Below are positions 50,976-61,157 of a DNA stretch of 64,000 bases, one piece after another. The notes under the pieces are model-generated. The model had not been told where the DNA came from. It ran no database searches and worked only from the letters and a program-made list of their open reading frames with translations. The first letter of the stretch is position 1, and the number at the start of each line of letters is the position of its first letter. Made by a program: the position numbers and the translations under genes. The DNA comes from Pyropia yezoensis (taxonomy: Eukaryota; Rhodophyta; Bangiophyceae; Bangiales; Bangiaceae): contig CM020619.1 in assembly GCA_009829735.1 (NCBI GenBank), positions 936,590 to 1,000,589 on the forward strand. The letters are read 5' to 3'.

Positions 50976-52214
50976 ACAAGCGCAGGCGCGAAGCGGCACC
51001 GCGGGGACCCCCGCGGGGGGAAAAGGGGGAGGATGGCGTCGCCGGCGGGATGGGTGGCCGTCGTGGGGCTGGTGACGGCAATGGACGGGGGATGGGCAGA
51101 GTGACCAGTGGGGCTCCCACGGATCCAGCCCCTCTTAAGAGAGGGTTCACCGCCGCTCCCCCCCTCCCCTGACCCTCTCCCCCAGCCGCGCGCACCCCTT
51201 CGTGACCCCCGCAGGCGGTCGACGCGCAGCGGCGCAGGGTCGCACGCGCCCTGCAAGCTCCCCTATCCCCCCCCCCGCCCCTCCCCGCCCCTCCCCCCCC
51301 ATCCCAGGACGACAGCGTGGTCGGCGGGCGCCGGGGCAACGTCGCGTCGCCACCCGCGCGCCGTCCAGCTGGCGAGGAGCGCTCGACCACCCACAGGCCG
51401 TCGTGTGGCGCGGGCCAGGCGCTGCGGCGCGCCCGGGTGCTGGTGTCTGTCTGGCAGCGGGGGGGGCGGGCAGGTGTGGTATGCCCCCTGGCCATCACGG
51501 CATGATGCCGTCGTGCCACGCCACCTGTGCCCGCCAGGCCTTGACCGCCTCCTCCCTCCCCTACCCCCCCCCCCCCCCTTCCCCTCGCCACCAAAAACCC
51601 CGTTCCCTGCAGCCCCCCCGAGGTTTGGCCCCCCCCCCCCCCCCCCCCGCAAAGCCCCTTCTCTCTCCAAGCCCTCTATCGACAGACCCGCGAGGCGGGG
51701 CTCGGCCAAGGGAACTGTGTATGGGGATGTGCCCCCCTCAAAATCTGTGCTGCTGGGTGCTGGTGGGACCTCTCACCAATGGCGACACCGCACGGAAGGC
51801 CTCTGTCCACATGGTGGGTGGTGGAACAGGTGGACGAGTCGGGGGGCGGGATCTGTCACTGGCGGCCGTCGACCCAGCCCGCACGGCTGGCGACTTCGGG
51901 GAGGGACAGGGCCGTCCAGGCCGCGGTGGACCCACTCTTGAGACTGCTTGTGATCGCTCGTCGTCAAGTCAACTCACACGTGCTGCACGTTCGCTACGTG
52001 GTTGGGCCAACCCCCGGAAAAAACTCGCGACTGTTGGGTCGACACCGAGAAGTAGACGCAACGGTCGATATCCGTTCGTTGTGCGGAAACGGCAGTCCAC
52101 GAGATTTTTTCGTGATAAGAAGTAGATGCGTTGCACACTTTCCAAGACCAACTCGTATTTGAGAGCACCCCTGTATGTACTTGAGAGAGCAAACGGCGAC
52201 ATGAAGAAGTCCGC
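50848..52214. other. Intergenic upstream of hydrolase, with a 33-G tract
   Basis: A run of 33 G spans 50942-50974, only about 95 bp upstream of the hydrolase ATG. Poly-C runs follow at 51563-51575 and 51631-51648. From 51.7 kb the composition is milder. Open frames to 424 codons extend the hydrolase first exon upstream or are shadows, and none shows an ordered motif. Confidence 0.5.
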
Positions 52215-52385
52215 TGCGCAGTGGGGCTTAAAGGGGGTCCACGCTTTTCTTGCTTTTTCCTTGCGAAGTGGCCTGTACAAAACTTGCAGCCCCTCTCACA
52301 GGCAGCTCATTGGTTGAGCAGAGGAGTACAAGGGACGGTCACTATGGTCCGTTGCAGAAAAAAGATACATCGAGGTTTTTCTCGT
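52215..52385 (-). repeat. Dispersed repeat copy L, inverted relative to 57781-58010
   Basis: The reverse complement of this stretch matches the sequence at 57781-58010. Shared blocks include ATGTATCTTTTTT, GCCTGTGAGAGGGG and GCGTGGACCCCCTT, in the same order. Copy L lacks about 90 bp present in the other copy. Translated fragments also agree (KAWTPF, MYLF), but no intact ORF spans either copy, so coding origin is uncertain. Confidence 0.75.
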
Positions 52386-53679
52386 CTCGGGCCCGGGCAG
52401 GACATCGGCCGTGACGGGGTCCACGGCCGCTATGCTGACAGAAGGATCATAGAGGTCCTTGCGAACTAATGAGGTCCTTGGGTCTCCTGGTTTGTGTACC
52501 GCTCTGAGGGACACCCTGAGTGGACCAGATGCTGACGAACCTAAAATGGGGCCTTTCTTTTCGCATTGATTTGCACTGCTCGGGGGCTGATTCGGGCCCA
52601 TGTGCTAACTGGGGCTTGGAAGGGGGGTAGTCGAGATAGGGGAGCTTCGCGGGGACAGCTGGAGGGCATTTTTTTCAGATTCTTTTTTCGCTCGCGAGAC
52701 CTCGTGTATAAAATGGTCTCGCGAGAGGAAATAGTTCCAACCAGTGCGCTCGTGTGATTGGTCGATGAGCAAGACTGGTGCTCATGCGTTAGTCATGCTT
52801 CGAGACCGTTAGCGTGCGCCCCGACGGTCCCCGATGAGGAAGCGGAGAGCGCCTCTCTCGCCTTCTGGTTCCCTCTCATCGTCCTGCCCCTCCCGCCAGC
52901 CAGTGCCAAGCAACCCCTTCCACCCTTTCCTCCCGCCTGGCACGACAGGTCCATTGTTGGCGACTTAGGTGGTGCCAGCCTCGGTGCATCCAACGTGGCT
53001 CGGGGGATGGGGGGACGGGGTAACCAGGGAGAAGGTGCCGCCAGCCTCAACGTTAGATGAGCTGTGGTGGGCGTGCCAGGGTGAGGAAAACGCACCCCGG
53101 GCGTGTGGGCGAGGCGGGGGGAGGGGGATGATAATGGGAGGCAGACGGAAGGGAAAAAAAAAAAAAGCGGAACGCGACGGTCTGCTTGGCTCTTGTGGTC
53201 TAGGGCCGGGGCGCAAAAGAAAATAGGGAAAACAAGCGCCTGTTCTCTTTTGCGCGGGGGTGCGAGAGAGGGGGTAGTCTGCATGCATTGTGCGTTGCTC
53301 CGCCGCGCCCCACACTCCCGCCACCGATTTCCTGCACGAGACATTCTGGGATACCTTGCCTGGCTATGACATCGTCGACAAGGCACCCATGACCGCCCTC
53401 CTTTACTATAAAAAAACAATCGTGCCGACGCCGGCGATTCACCCAGCGCTGGCGGCATCACCGCCCCTAACAACCCCACCAGCAACACCGCCACCACCTA
53501 CGCTTCCCATCCCGTCACATAAATCACACCGCCCACGACCCCCCCCCCCCGCATACTGCCAACCTCTCCCCCCCTCTCCCAAACACGTGGCCGACCCCAC
53601 CGTCAGAAAAAGCTCTCCGTCTCCACCGCCACCAACGCAAGCCCCCCACTCCACAGCCAAAGCTACCAAAACCCCCGTC
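52386..53679. other. Intergenic, no gene seen
   Basis: Mixed composition, with two copies of CTCGCGAGAC/GTCTCGCGAGAG-type sequence near 52693-52727, and a simple-sequence A run at 53154. Short ORFs have no motifs. The right end grades into the satellite. Confidence 0.45.
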
Positions 53680-54515
53680 GCCACGTATAACCCCGTCGCC
53701 ACGGCCACCCCCGTCGCCACCACCACGCCCGTCGCCACCGCCGTCGCCACCACCACGGCCGTCGCCACCAACGCCGCCGCCGCCGCCGTCGCCCGCGCCA
53801 CCCCGTCGCCACCGCCACCCCAGTCGCCACCGCCGTCGCCTCCGCCACGGCCGTCGCCCCCGCCACCGCGTCGCCTCCGCCGTCGCCACCGCCACGGCCG
53901 TCGCCCCCGCCACCGCGTCGCCACCGCCGTCGCCACCGGCACGGCCGTCGCCCCCGCCACCGCGTCGCCACCGCCGTAGCCACCGGCACGGCCGTCGCCC
54001 CCGCCACCCCGTCGCCACCGCCACTCCAGTCGCCACCGCCGTCGCCTCCGCCACGGCCGTCGCCCCCGCCACCGCGTCGCCACCCCCGTCGCCACCGCCA
54101 CGGCCGTCGCCACCGCCAACGCGTCGCCTGCGCCACCGTAGTCGCTACCATCGCCACCGCCACGGCCGTCGCCACCGACGCCGCCGTCGCCACCGTCGCC
54201 ACCGTCGCCACCGTCGCCATCGCCACCCCAGTCGCCACCGCCGTCGCCTCCGCCACGGCCGTCGCCCCCGCCACCGCGTCGCCACCGCCGTCGCCACCGG
54301 CACGGCCGTCGCCCCCGCCACCCCGTCGCCACCGCCACTCCAGTCGCCACCGCCGTCGCCTCCGCCACGGCCGTCGCCCCCGCCACCGCGTCGCCACCAC
54401 CGTCGCCACCGCCACGGATGTCGCCCCCGCCACCGCGTCGCCACCTCCGTCGCCACCGGCACGGCCGTCGCCCCCGCCACCCCGTCGCCACCGCCGCCCC
54501 AGGCGCTACCGTCGC

Positions 54516-54984
54516 TGTGGCAGTATTGACCCCCAGGTAGGGGGGCAACACGTGCCATGCAAGGGGCGGCAGGCCACTAGCCTGATCCGTTCCTCCCCCT
54601 GCATTTGGGTCCATATTCCCTAAGTTTGGGATAGTTAGCTTAGTAGTAAATCCAACTTGGATTTGAGGGTTTTCTGCATTTATCGTCTTGAATTTTCGTG
54701 TGGCCCGGTGGGCAGGTGCTGGGGTGGGAGATTCTGAGTGGCGAGATTCTGAGTGGACCCTGGGGGGATAAGGGGAGGGACAGCGGGGCTTGGCCCTGCG
54801 TCCCCGTCCCGACCAAGAAACTGTTGGACGACACACCATCTTCTTGTTTGTCCGTGGGGGGTTTGCCCCACAACAGGGACAGAGTGTGTGCGACTTGCAC
54901 TTCTTCCGGTTCCCCCGACACGGGAGGCAGCCCTGGCACACCGCCCCAACTTGGGTGCCGTGTGTGCTTGTGGTTTTTGCCACA
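54516..54984 (+). repeat. LTR3 (469 bp), 5' LTR of element C
   Basis: It runs TGTGGCAG to TTGCCACA and begins immediately after the GTCGC target copy, which fixes the LTR ends for the whole family. It differs from LTR2 at 4 positions. Confidence 0.95.
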
Positions 54985-55103
54985 TTTGGTGGAGCAGCAG
55001 GGGATAGAGGTAAACTTTACCTCCGGGTGCACCCGGGTGTAGGGGGCCCTCTGTCTCAGAGGAACGGTGGTCTTGGACCGTGTCATACGGATCGTCAGCC
55101 AAC

Positions 55104-55600
55104 ATGGCTAGCTCGGACCCCCCGTCGTCCGGGGAGTACACGGGTGACGCACGTACTTCAGTGCCTTTGAATACTGGTGAGATACAGGTGGGTTTACCTG
55201 GGGTCGCAGAGGGACTAGAGGTCCCTCAAGCCAGCAGGACTGGAAGTGCGGGCGGGCAACAGGCCACCCCGACTCAGTCGGGAGTTCACTCGGGTGACAC
55301 TTCTGATGTGGGTGGGCCGAAGTCTGGCCACCGCGTGGTATACTCAACGGGAACGTCCCAAGGGGTGAGGACTGTCCCCGCGGGTTCCACTCGGGTTGGA
55401 GCCAACTTTGGCTTGGAGTCGTCGCCAACTAGGCTTTCGGAGGACGGTGGACCTCCGTTGGTCGGCGATGGGCTCGCGCCCATGCCCCCAGTTGAGACCC
55501 CTGAGGAACGTGGTTACCCCTCAGGTGGACTCCCGGAGGCGGACCGAGACTCAACTGGAGTCGTCAATCCCCTCCTCGCGGAAGCTGTCCGTCGGGAGGC
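55104..55600 (+). pseudogene. gag: Truncated gag of element C
   Basis: The ATG at 55104 corresponds to the gag start of B. The first 165 codons are nearly identical to B (for example SSVP becomes TSVP). The coding homology stops at CGGGAGGC, after which LTR and satellite sequence continue the open frame by chance. The capsid-like region and zinc knuckle are missing, so no functional Gag is expected. Confidence 0.92.
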
Positions 55601-55656
55601 AGCCCTAGCACACCGCCCCAACTTGGGTGTCGTGTGTGCTTGTGGTTTTTGCCACA
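55593..55656 (+). repeat. 3' LTR remnant of element C
   Basis: Only the terminal 63-64 bp of the LTR remain, from CGGGAGGCAGCC to TTGCCACA. The first eight bases are shared with gag and mark the deletion junction. Confidence 0.9.
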
Positions 55657-57780
55657 GTCGCCCCCGCCACCGCGTCGCCACCGCCGTCGCCACCACCACG
55701 GCCGTCGACCCCGCCACCGCGTCGCCATCGCCGTCGCCACCGCCACAGCCGTCGCCACCGCCACCGCGTCGCCTGCGCCACTGTAGTCGCTACCATCGCC
55801 ACCGGCACGGCCGTCGCCACCGACGCCGCCGTCGCCACCGTCGCCACCATCGCCACCGTCGCCACCGCCGCCACCGCGTTGCCACCGCCGTCGCCTCCGC
55901 CACGGCCGTCGCCCCCGCCACCGCGTCGCCACCGCCGTCGCCACCGCCACGGCCGTCGCCACCGCCACCGCGTCGCCACCGCCGTCGCCACCGCCACGGC
56001 CGTCGCCACCGCCACCGCGTCGCCTGCGCCTTCGTAGTCGCGACCATCGCCACCGCCACGGCCGTCGCCACCGACGCCGCCGTCGCCACCGTCGCCACTT
56101 TCGCCACCGTCGCCACCGCCACCCGAGTCGCCACCGCCGTCGCCTCCGCCACGGCCGTCGCCCCCGCCACCGCGTTGCCACCGCCGTCGCCTCCGCCACG
56201 GCCGGCGCCCCCGCCACCGCGTCGCCACCACCGTCGCCACCGCCACAGCCGTTGCCCCCGCCACCGCGTCGCCACCGCCGTCGCCACCGGCACGGCCGTC
56301 GCCCCCGCCACCCCGTCGCCACCGCCGCCCCAGGCGCTACCGTCGCCCCCGCCACCGCGTCGCCACCGCCGTCGCCTCCGCCACGGTCGTCGCCCCCGCC
56401 ACCGCGTCGCCACCACCGTCGCCACCGCCACGGATGTCGCCCCCGCCACCGAGTCGCCACCTCCGTCGCCACCGGCACGGCCGTCGCCCCCGCCACCCCG
56501 TCGCCACCGCCGCCCCAGGCGCTACCGTCGCCCCCGCCACCGCGTCGCCACCGCCGTCGCCACCGCCACGGCCGTCGCCCCCGCCACCGCGTCGCCACCG
56601 CCGTCGCCACCGCCACGGCCGTCGCCACCGCCACCGCGTCGCCTGCGCCACTGTAGTCGCTACCATCGCCACCGGCACGGCCGTCGCCACCGACGCCGCC
56701 GTCGCCACCGTCGCCACCGTCGCCACCGTCGCCACCGTCGCCACCGCCGCCACCGCGTTGCCACCGCATTCGCCTCCGCCACAGCCGTCGCCCCCGCCAC
56801 CGCGTCGCCACCGCCGTCGCCTCCGCCACGGCCGTCGCCCCCGCCACCGCGTCGCCACCACCGTCGCCACCGCCACGGCCGTCGCCCCCGCCACCGCGTC
56901 GCCACCGCCGTCGCCACCGGCACGGCCGTCGCCCCCGCCACCCCGTCGCCACCGCCGCCCCAGGCGCTACCGTCGCCCCCGCCACCGCGTCGCCACCGCC
57001 GTCGCCACCACCACGGCCGTCGCCCCCGCCACCGCGCCGCCATTGCCGTCGTCACCGGCACGGCCGTCGCCACCGCCACCGCGTCGCCTGCGCCACCGTA
57101 GTCGCTACCATCGCCACCGCCACGGCCGTCGCCACCGACGCCGCCGTCGCCACCGTCGCCACCGTCGCCACCGTCGCCATCGCCACCCCAGTCGCCACCG
57201 CCGTCGCCTCCGCCACGGCCGTCGCCCCCGCCACCGCGTCGCCACCGCCGTCGCCACCGCCACGGCCGTCGCCCCCGCCACCGCGTCGCCACCGCCGTCG
57301 CCACCGCCACGGCCGTCGCCACCGCTACGGCGTCGCCTGCGCCACCGTAGTCGCGACCATCGCCACCGCCACGGCCGTCGCCACCGACGCCGCCGTCGCC
57401 ACTGTCGCCACCGTCGCCACCGTCGCCACCGCCACCCCAGTCGCCACCGCCGTCGCCTCCGCCACGGCCGTCGCCCCCGCCACCGCGTCGCCACCGCCGT
57501 CGCCACCGCCACTGCCACCCCCGTCGCCACCGTCGCCACCGTCGCGCCGTCGCCGACGCCGACCGCAGCACCGGCGACACCCCTGGCGTGGCCACCGCGG
57601 CGGCCGTCAAAACCCTGCACACTTTCCCAAAAGCCTGACTAATGAGCGTGCACACCACACCCGAAAGGAGCCCACCATCAAGCAGGACCAGTCCATTACA
57701 CCGGGGCAAATTCCCGAGGCACCTGATTGGCCGAGGGGTGTGGCCCGAACAACGCCGGAGAAGAAAGAAAGTAATGCTCG

Positions 57781-58010
57781 ATGTATCTTTTTTGTGCAAC
57801 GTACCATATACCATATAGCAAGACACCAGAAGATGGTGGTACGTGTTGTGTAGCGGGCGGTGGTACCCCACCATGTACGAGCATGGATGCGGAAAAATCT
57901 CGGCGTTTTTCGGCCCTGAGCATGCCTGTGAGAGGGGCCGCAAGTTTTTGGCAGCCACTTGGCAAGGACAATATAAAAAAGGCGTGGACCCCCTTTACGC
58001 CCCACCGCGC
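57781..58010 (+). repeat. Dispersed repeat copy R, inverted partner of 52215-52385
   Basis: It holds the same ordered blocks as copy L in opposite orientation, plus about 90 bp containing palindromic GGTGGTACCCCACC. The pair brackets the satellite and element C. Confidence 0.75.
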
Positions 58011-58210
58011 TGGTGCCTGGTTCCTCCCGCATACATACACCTTGCACTTGTTCGAAGGTGCCGTGCGTCTCTTCTCCCCCCAACCACAGCACGAAGATAT
58101 TCGACGCCCCCTTCCCTTTTCTTTCTTGCCGCCCTTGCCTCTCTCTTCACTCACGCCTTTATTCCTCGCCTTCCTTGCACCGTCACCCCTTTCGTGCTCT
58201 TCTTGTCACC

Positions 58211-58600
58211 ATGGCCTGCAGGCGTCCCAAGCTCAAGCGCCGCACCGCGCTCCCTGCCGGCATTTGACACTGTCGCCGACGCGCTCACGCGCTATTCGCA
58301 AGTGGGAAAGGCAGACGCGTGAGGCGGCCGCGGAGCCCACCGGCAGGCAAGACCAGCGCCCGAGACCACCTGGCGCGTCACCAAAAACTTCCACCAGCAG
58401 CGTAGCCGCCACGTCTACGACCTGTTCCCATGTGGCCCACGGCTTCAGCCGGGAGCTGTAGGTACCCACGACTGGCGTGGGCGGGAGCGCCTCGTGGACG
58501 TGCCGCTGCTGTCCATAGAGTGGCGCAAGCCGGGCGATACGAGCGCACCTGTGCTCTCTGGCCGCAGCAGGGACCGCGGGTCTGTCACTGGGGGCGGCCC
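58211..58600 (+). CDS. Possible gene start with unresolved exons
   Basis: A pyrimidine-rich leader precedes CACCATGG at 58211, but that frame stops after 18 codons. Two neighbouring frames hold ordinary-looking protein: FDTVADALTRYSQVGKAD (58266-58319), and from about 58335 ETTWRVTKNF and RSRHVYDLFPCGP through LVDVPLLSIEWRKPGD. A GTGGGA...GGCAG intron at about 58303-58348 would join them in phase. How the ATG connects is unclear; a frame error or other exon is needed. I recognise no family. After 58.6 kb only low-complexity sequence follows. Confidence 0.25.
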
Positions 58601-59244
58601 CGCCGGCCGGGGACGGCCGGCGCCGGCGCGTGGCGGCTGCATCGGTGGGGCGGGAGGCGGGGGTGGGGGCGGCGGCGAGGGCGCCACTGGCCGAGCTGCG
58701 GGGGTGGGTGGGTTGCGGTATGTAAGTGGGGCGGGCGGCGGTGGGCGGGCCGCCCCGGGGTCTGCCGGCCCACGGGCTGTGGGCGGCGGGAGCCGACGCG
58801 ACGGCCGCCGCGCGCCTTGGTCCTTCCCCTGGCCCTGCTTCCCTCCCCCGCCCCCCCCGTCGGGCGCGAGCGCGCGCCCTTGCCATCCGCGCACCCTCCC
58901 CGCCACTCCCCCCACGAGCCGGCAGACGTTGACGAGACACGAGCCCAACGCCTGTGGACGACCCGCCCCTCCCCACCGAGGCCGCTCGCGGTCCGCCCTC
59001 CCCCCGCAATTCCTCCCTCTGGGCCAGCGACGCCCCCCCCCCTCCCGCTGTGGCCCCTCATTGGGTCGGCAGGGGGGTCATGTGGTGGCGGCGGGACCCT
59101 TCACGGCACGGTCCCATCCGCCTTCCCCCCCCCCCCCCCCCCAGCCCCCTCCACTGCCATGCACCCGTGGATTCAACGAACCCCCCCCCAATCCCACAGA
59201 CACGACAGTTCAGTGCAACCCCAAGCAAGCTTCTATATACCTAT

Positions 59245-61086
59245 GAGGCAGTTGCGCAAAGTGACAAATTTGCACGCAGAGTGACATTTGATCTCGCCAC
59301 CCGTCCCCCCCCCCCGTCGAGTCCTACGACCCCTGTCGACCATGAAGAAGTGCACCCTGCGGGACGTGGGTCACACCGCTGTGCTCCTCAGACCTTGCGC
59401 TCTGTGCCCATGTGTTTTTTTCTGGAAAAAGATTGATCATTGGCCACGTATGGCCATCATCCATACCGAAGCAGAAGTACGCTCATGTCCGTCGCCCGCC
59501 CCATGATTTCCGCACCACCAGGCACCGAAGAGCAACACCACGCACCACGATACCTCCCTCTACCTATCCTGCTTCTGTTCGTCAAAAAAAAAACCGGTGG
59601 GTATCGATTGTATGTTGCCCTGTGGAGCACTTCTTCACGACGAAGCAACTAAAAACTGTAGTTTCTGAGCCCCCCCCCTCATCGCCAAGAGAAGGACAGC
59701 AACCGGGCAGTAGCATGGCCCAAACTAAACCTCTGTGTCCCTGCGAGCTTGCAGGTACACAAAAACTGCTTTGCCGGTATCCCGATGTGCTCCCAGGGGC
59801 GGGGCTTTGCACACGCTGGGACCCCCCTGCCGCAGCGTGTGCCTGTAAAAAAAAGTGGATCCTCACAGAACAGACCACCCCCTGCGAGCTCAGGACCCTC
59901 CGCGGAGTCCGTATGAGCAACCGGTGCCAAAAAGTTCAGTCAAACGACGCCCAGGACTGGGTGGGGATATGTGGATAGGAGACCTCATGTTCCTGCGCTC
60001 TCTCTTGTGTTTCAATGGGTGGGCACGGGCCGAGGGGCACGATGAAAGACATGACCTGTGCACTGTTGCGCATCCTAGCGTGTTGGGACTCCGTAGATGT
60101 TTTTCCTTCCATCAGAGAGAGTCTTGAACAGCTCAAAAGCACCCCGTACAGGCAGTACTCTTCATAGTGTGCTTCCTGCTTCACTCACTGACTCTGGCTG
60201 GGAGCTGGCACTAAGCAGGGGAATGGAAGAGAATATACAGAGTCCAAACACGCTAGAATGCGCAACAGTGCACAGGTCATGTCTTTCATCGTGCCCCAAG
60301 GCCCGTGCGCACCCATTGAAACACAAGAGAGAGCGCAGGAACATGAGGTCTCCTATCCACATATCCCCACCCAGTCCTGGGCGTCGTTTGACTGAACTTT
60401 TTGGCACCGGTTGCTCATACGGACTCCGCGGAGGGTCCTGAGCTCGCAGGGGGTGGTCTGTTCTGTGAGGATCCACTTTTTTTTACAGGCACACGCTGCG
60501 GCAGGGGGGTCCCAGCGTGTGCAAAGCCCCGCCCCTGGGAGCACATCGGGATACCGGCAAAGCAGTTTTTGTGTACCTGCAAGCTCGCAGGGACACAGAG
60601 GTTTAGTTTGGGCCATGCTACTGCCCGGTTGCTGTCCTTCTCTTGGCGATGAGGGGGGGGGCTCAGAAACTACAGTTTTTAGTTGCTTCGTCGTGAAGAA
60701 GTGCTCCACAGGGCAACATACAATCGATACCCACCGGTTTTTTTTTTGACGAACAGAAGCAGGATAGGTAGAGGGAGGTATCGTGGTGCGTGGTGTTGCT
60801 CTTCGGTGCCTGGTGGTGCGGAAATCATGGGGCGGGCGACGGACATGAGCGTACTTCTGCTTCGGTATGGATGATGGCCATACGTGGCCAATGATCAATC
60901 TTTTTCCAGAAAAAAACACATGGGCACAGAGCGCAAGGTCTGAGGAGCACAGCGGTGTGACCCACGTCCCGCAGGGTGCACTTCTTCATGGTCGACAGGG
61001 GTCGTAGGACTCGACGGGGGGGGGGGACGGGTGGCGAGATCAAATGTCACTCTGCGTGCAAATTTGTCACTTTGCGCAACTGCCTC
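59245..61086. repeat. Fold-back element with long inverted arms (1842 bp)
   Basis: The left arm from 59245 (GAGGCAGTTGCGCAAAG) and the right arm ending at 61086 are reverse complements. By my reading they are identical for about 770 bp, including equal homopolymer lengths (11 C/G, 10 A/T). Toward the centre (about 60020-60110 against 60220-60310) the arms differ by substitutions and then diverge. The outer flanks share TAT, a possible 3-bp target duplication. The 188-codon frames in both arms are mirror copies without motifs. It could be a fold-back/MITE-like transposon or an inverted duplication. Confidence 0.85.
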
Positions 61087-61157
61087 TATGCTACATAACA
61101 TTCCCACCCACCCACCCACCCCCCCCCCCTCCCCCCCCCCGCTCATTCTTATCATCA

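Larger units (their letters stand above)
54516..55656 (+). mobile_element. Element C: internally deleted B-family retrotransposon in the satellite
   Basis: It consists of a complete 5' LTR, the PBS and leader, the first 497 nt of gag, and only the last 63 nt of the 3' LTR. The flanks are GTCGC on both sides (54511-54515 and 55657-55661). The same satellite motif without insertion occurs near 56333, so this is a true 5-bp target duplication. Gag and the LTR remnant join at an 8-nt identity. It is non-autonomous. Confidence 0.93.
53680..57552. repeat. GTCGCC-type satellite array, interrupted by element C
   Basis: The array is built of 6-bp words (GTCGCC, ACCGCC, ACGGCC, CCCGCC). In regular parts the period is 47 bp, with starts at 56544, 56591 and 56638. 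Marker variants (TAGTCGCTACCATCG) recur at about 54138, 55786, 56653 and 57098, with GCGACC variants at about 56036 and 57347. This indicates higher-order units of about 250 and 445 bp. Because 47 is not a multiple of three, the long open frames here are not conserved coding repeats. The array resumes after element C at 55657. Confidence 0.92.

Noticed and set aside
55080-57101. 673-codon open frame joining gag to satellite
   Set aside because: It is a chance continuation through the LTR remnant into a repeat that cannot form stops in that frame; gag homology ends at 55600.
53439-57958. Long Ala/Val/Thr- and Arg/Trp-rich frames over the satellite on both strands
   Set aside because: The period of 47 bp is not a codon multiple and all frames are equally open; no start or non-repeat domain is attached.
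59412-60919. 188-codon mirror ORFs in the fold-back arms
   Set aside because: They are the same sequence read on opposite strands, with no recognisable motif and overlap by several other frames.
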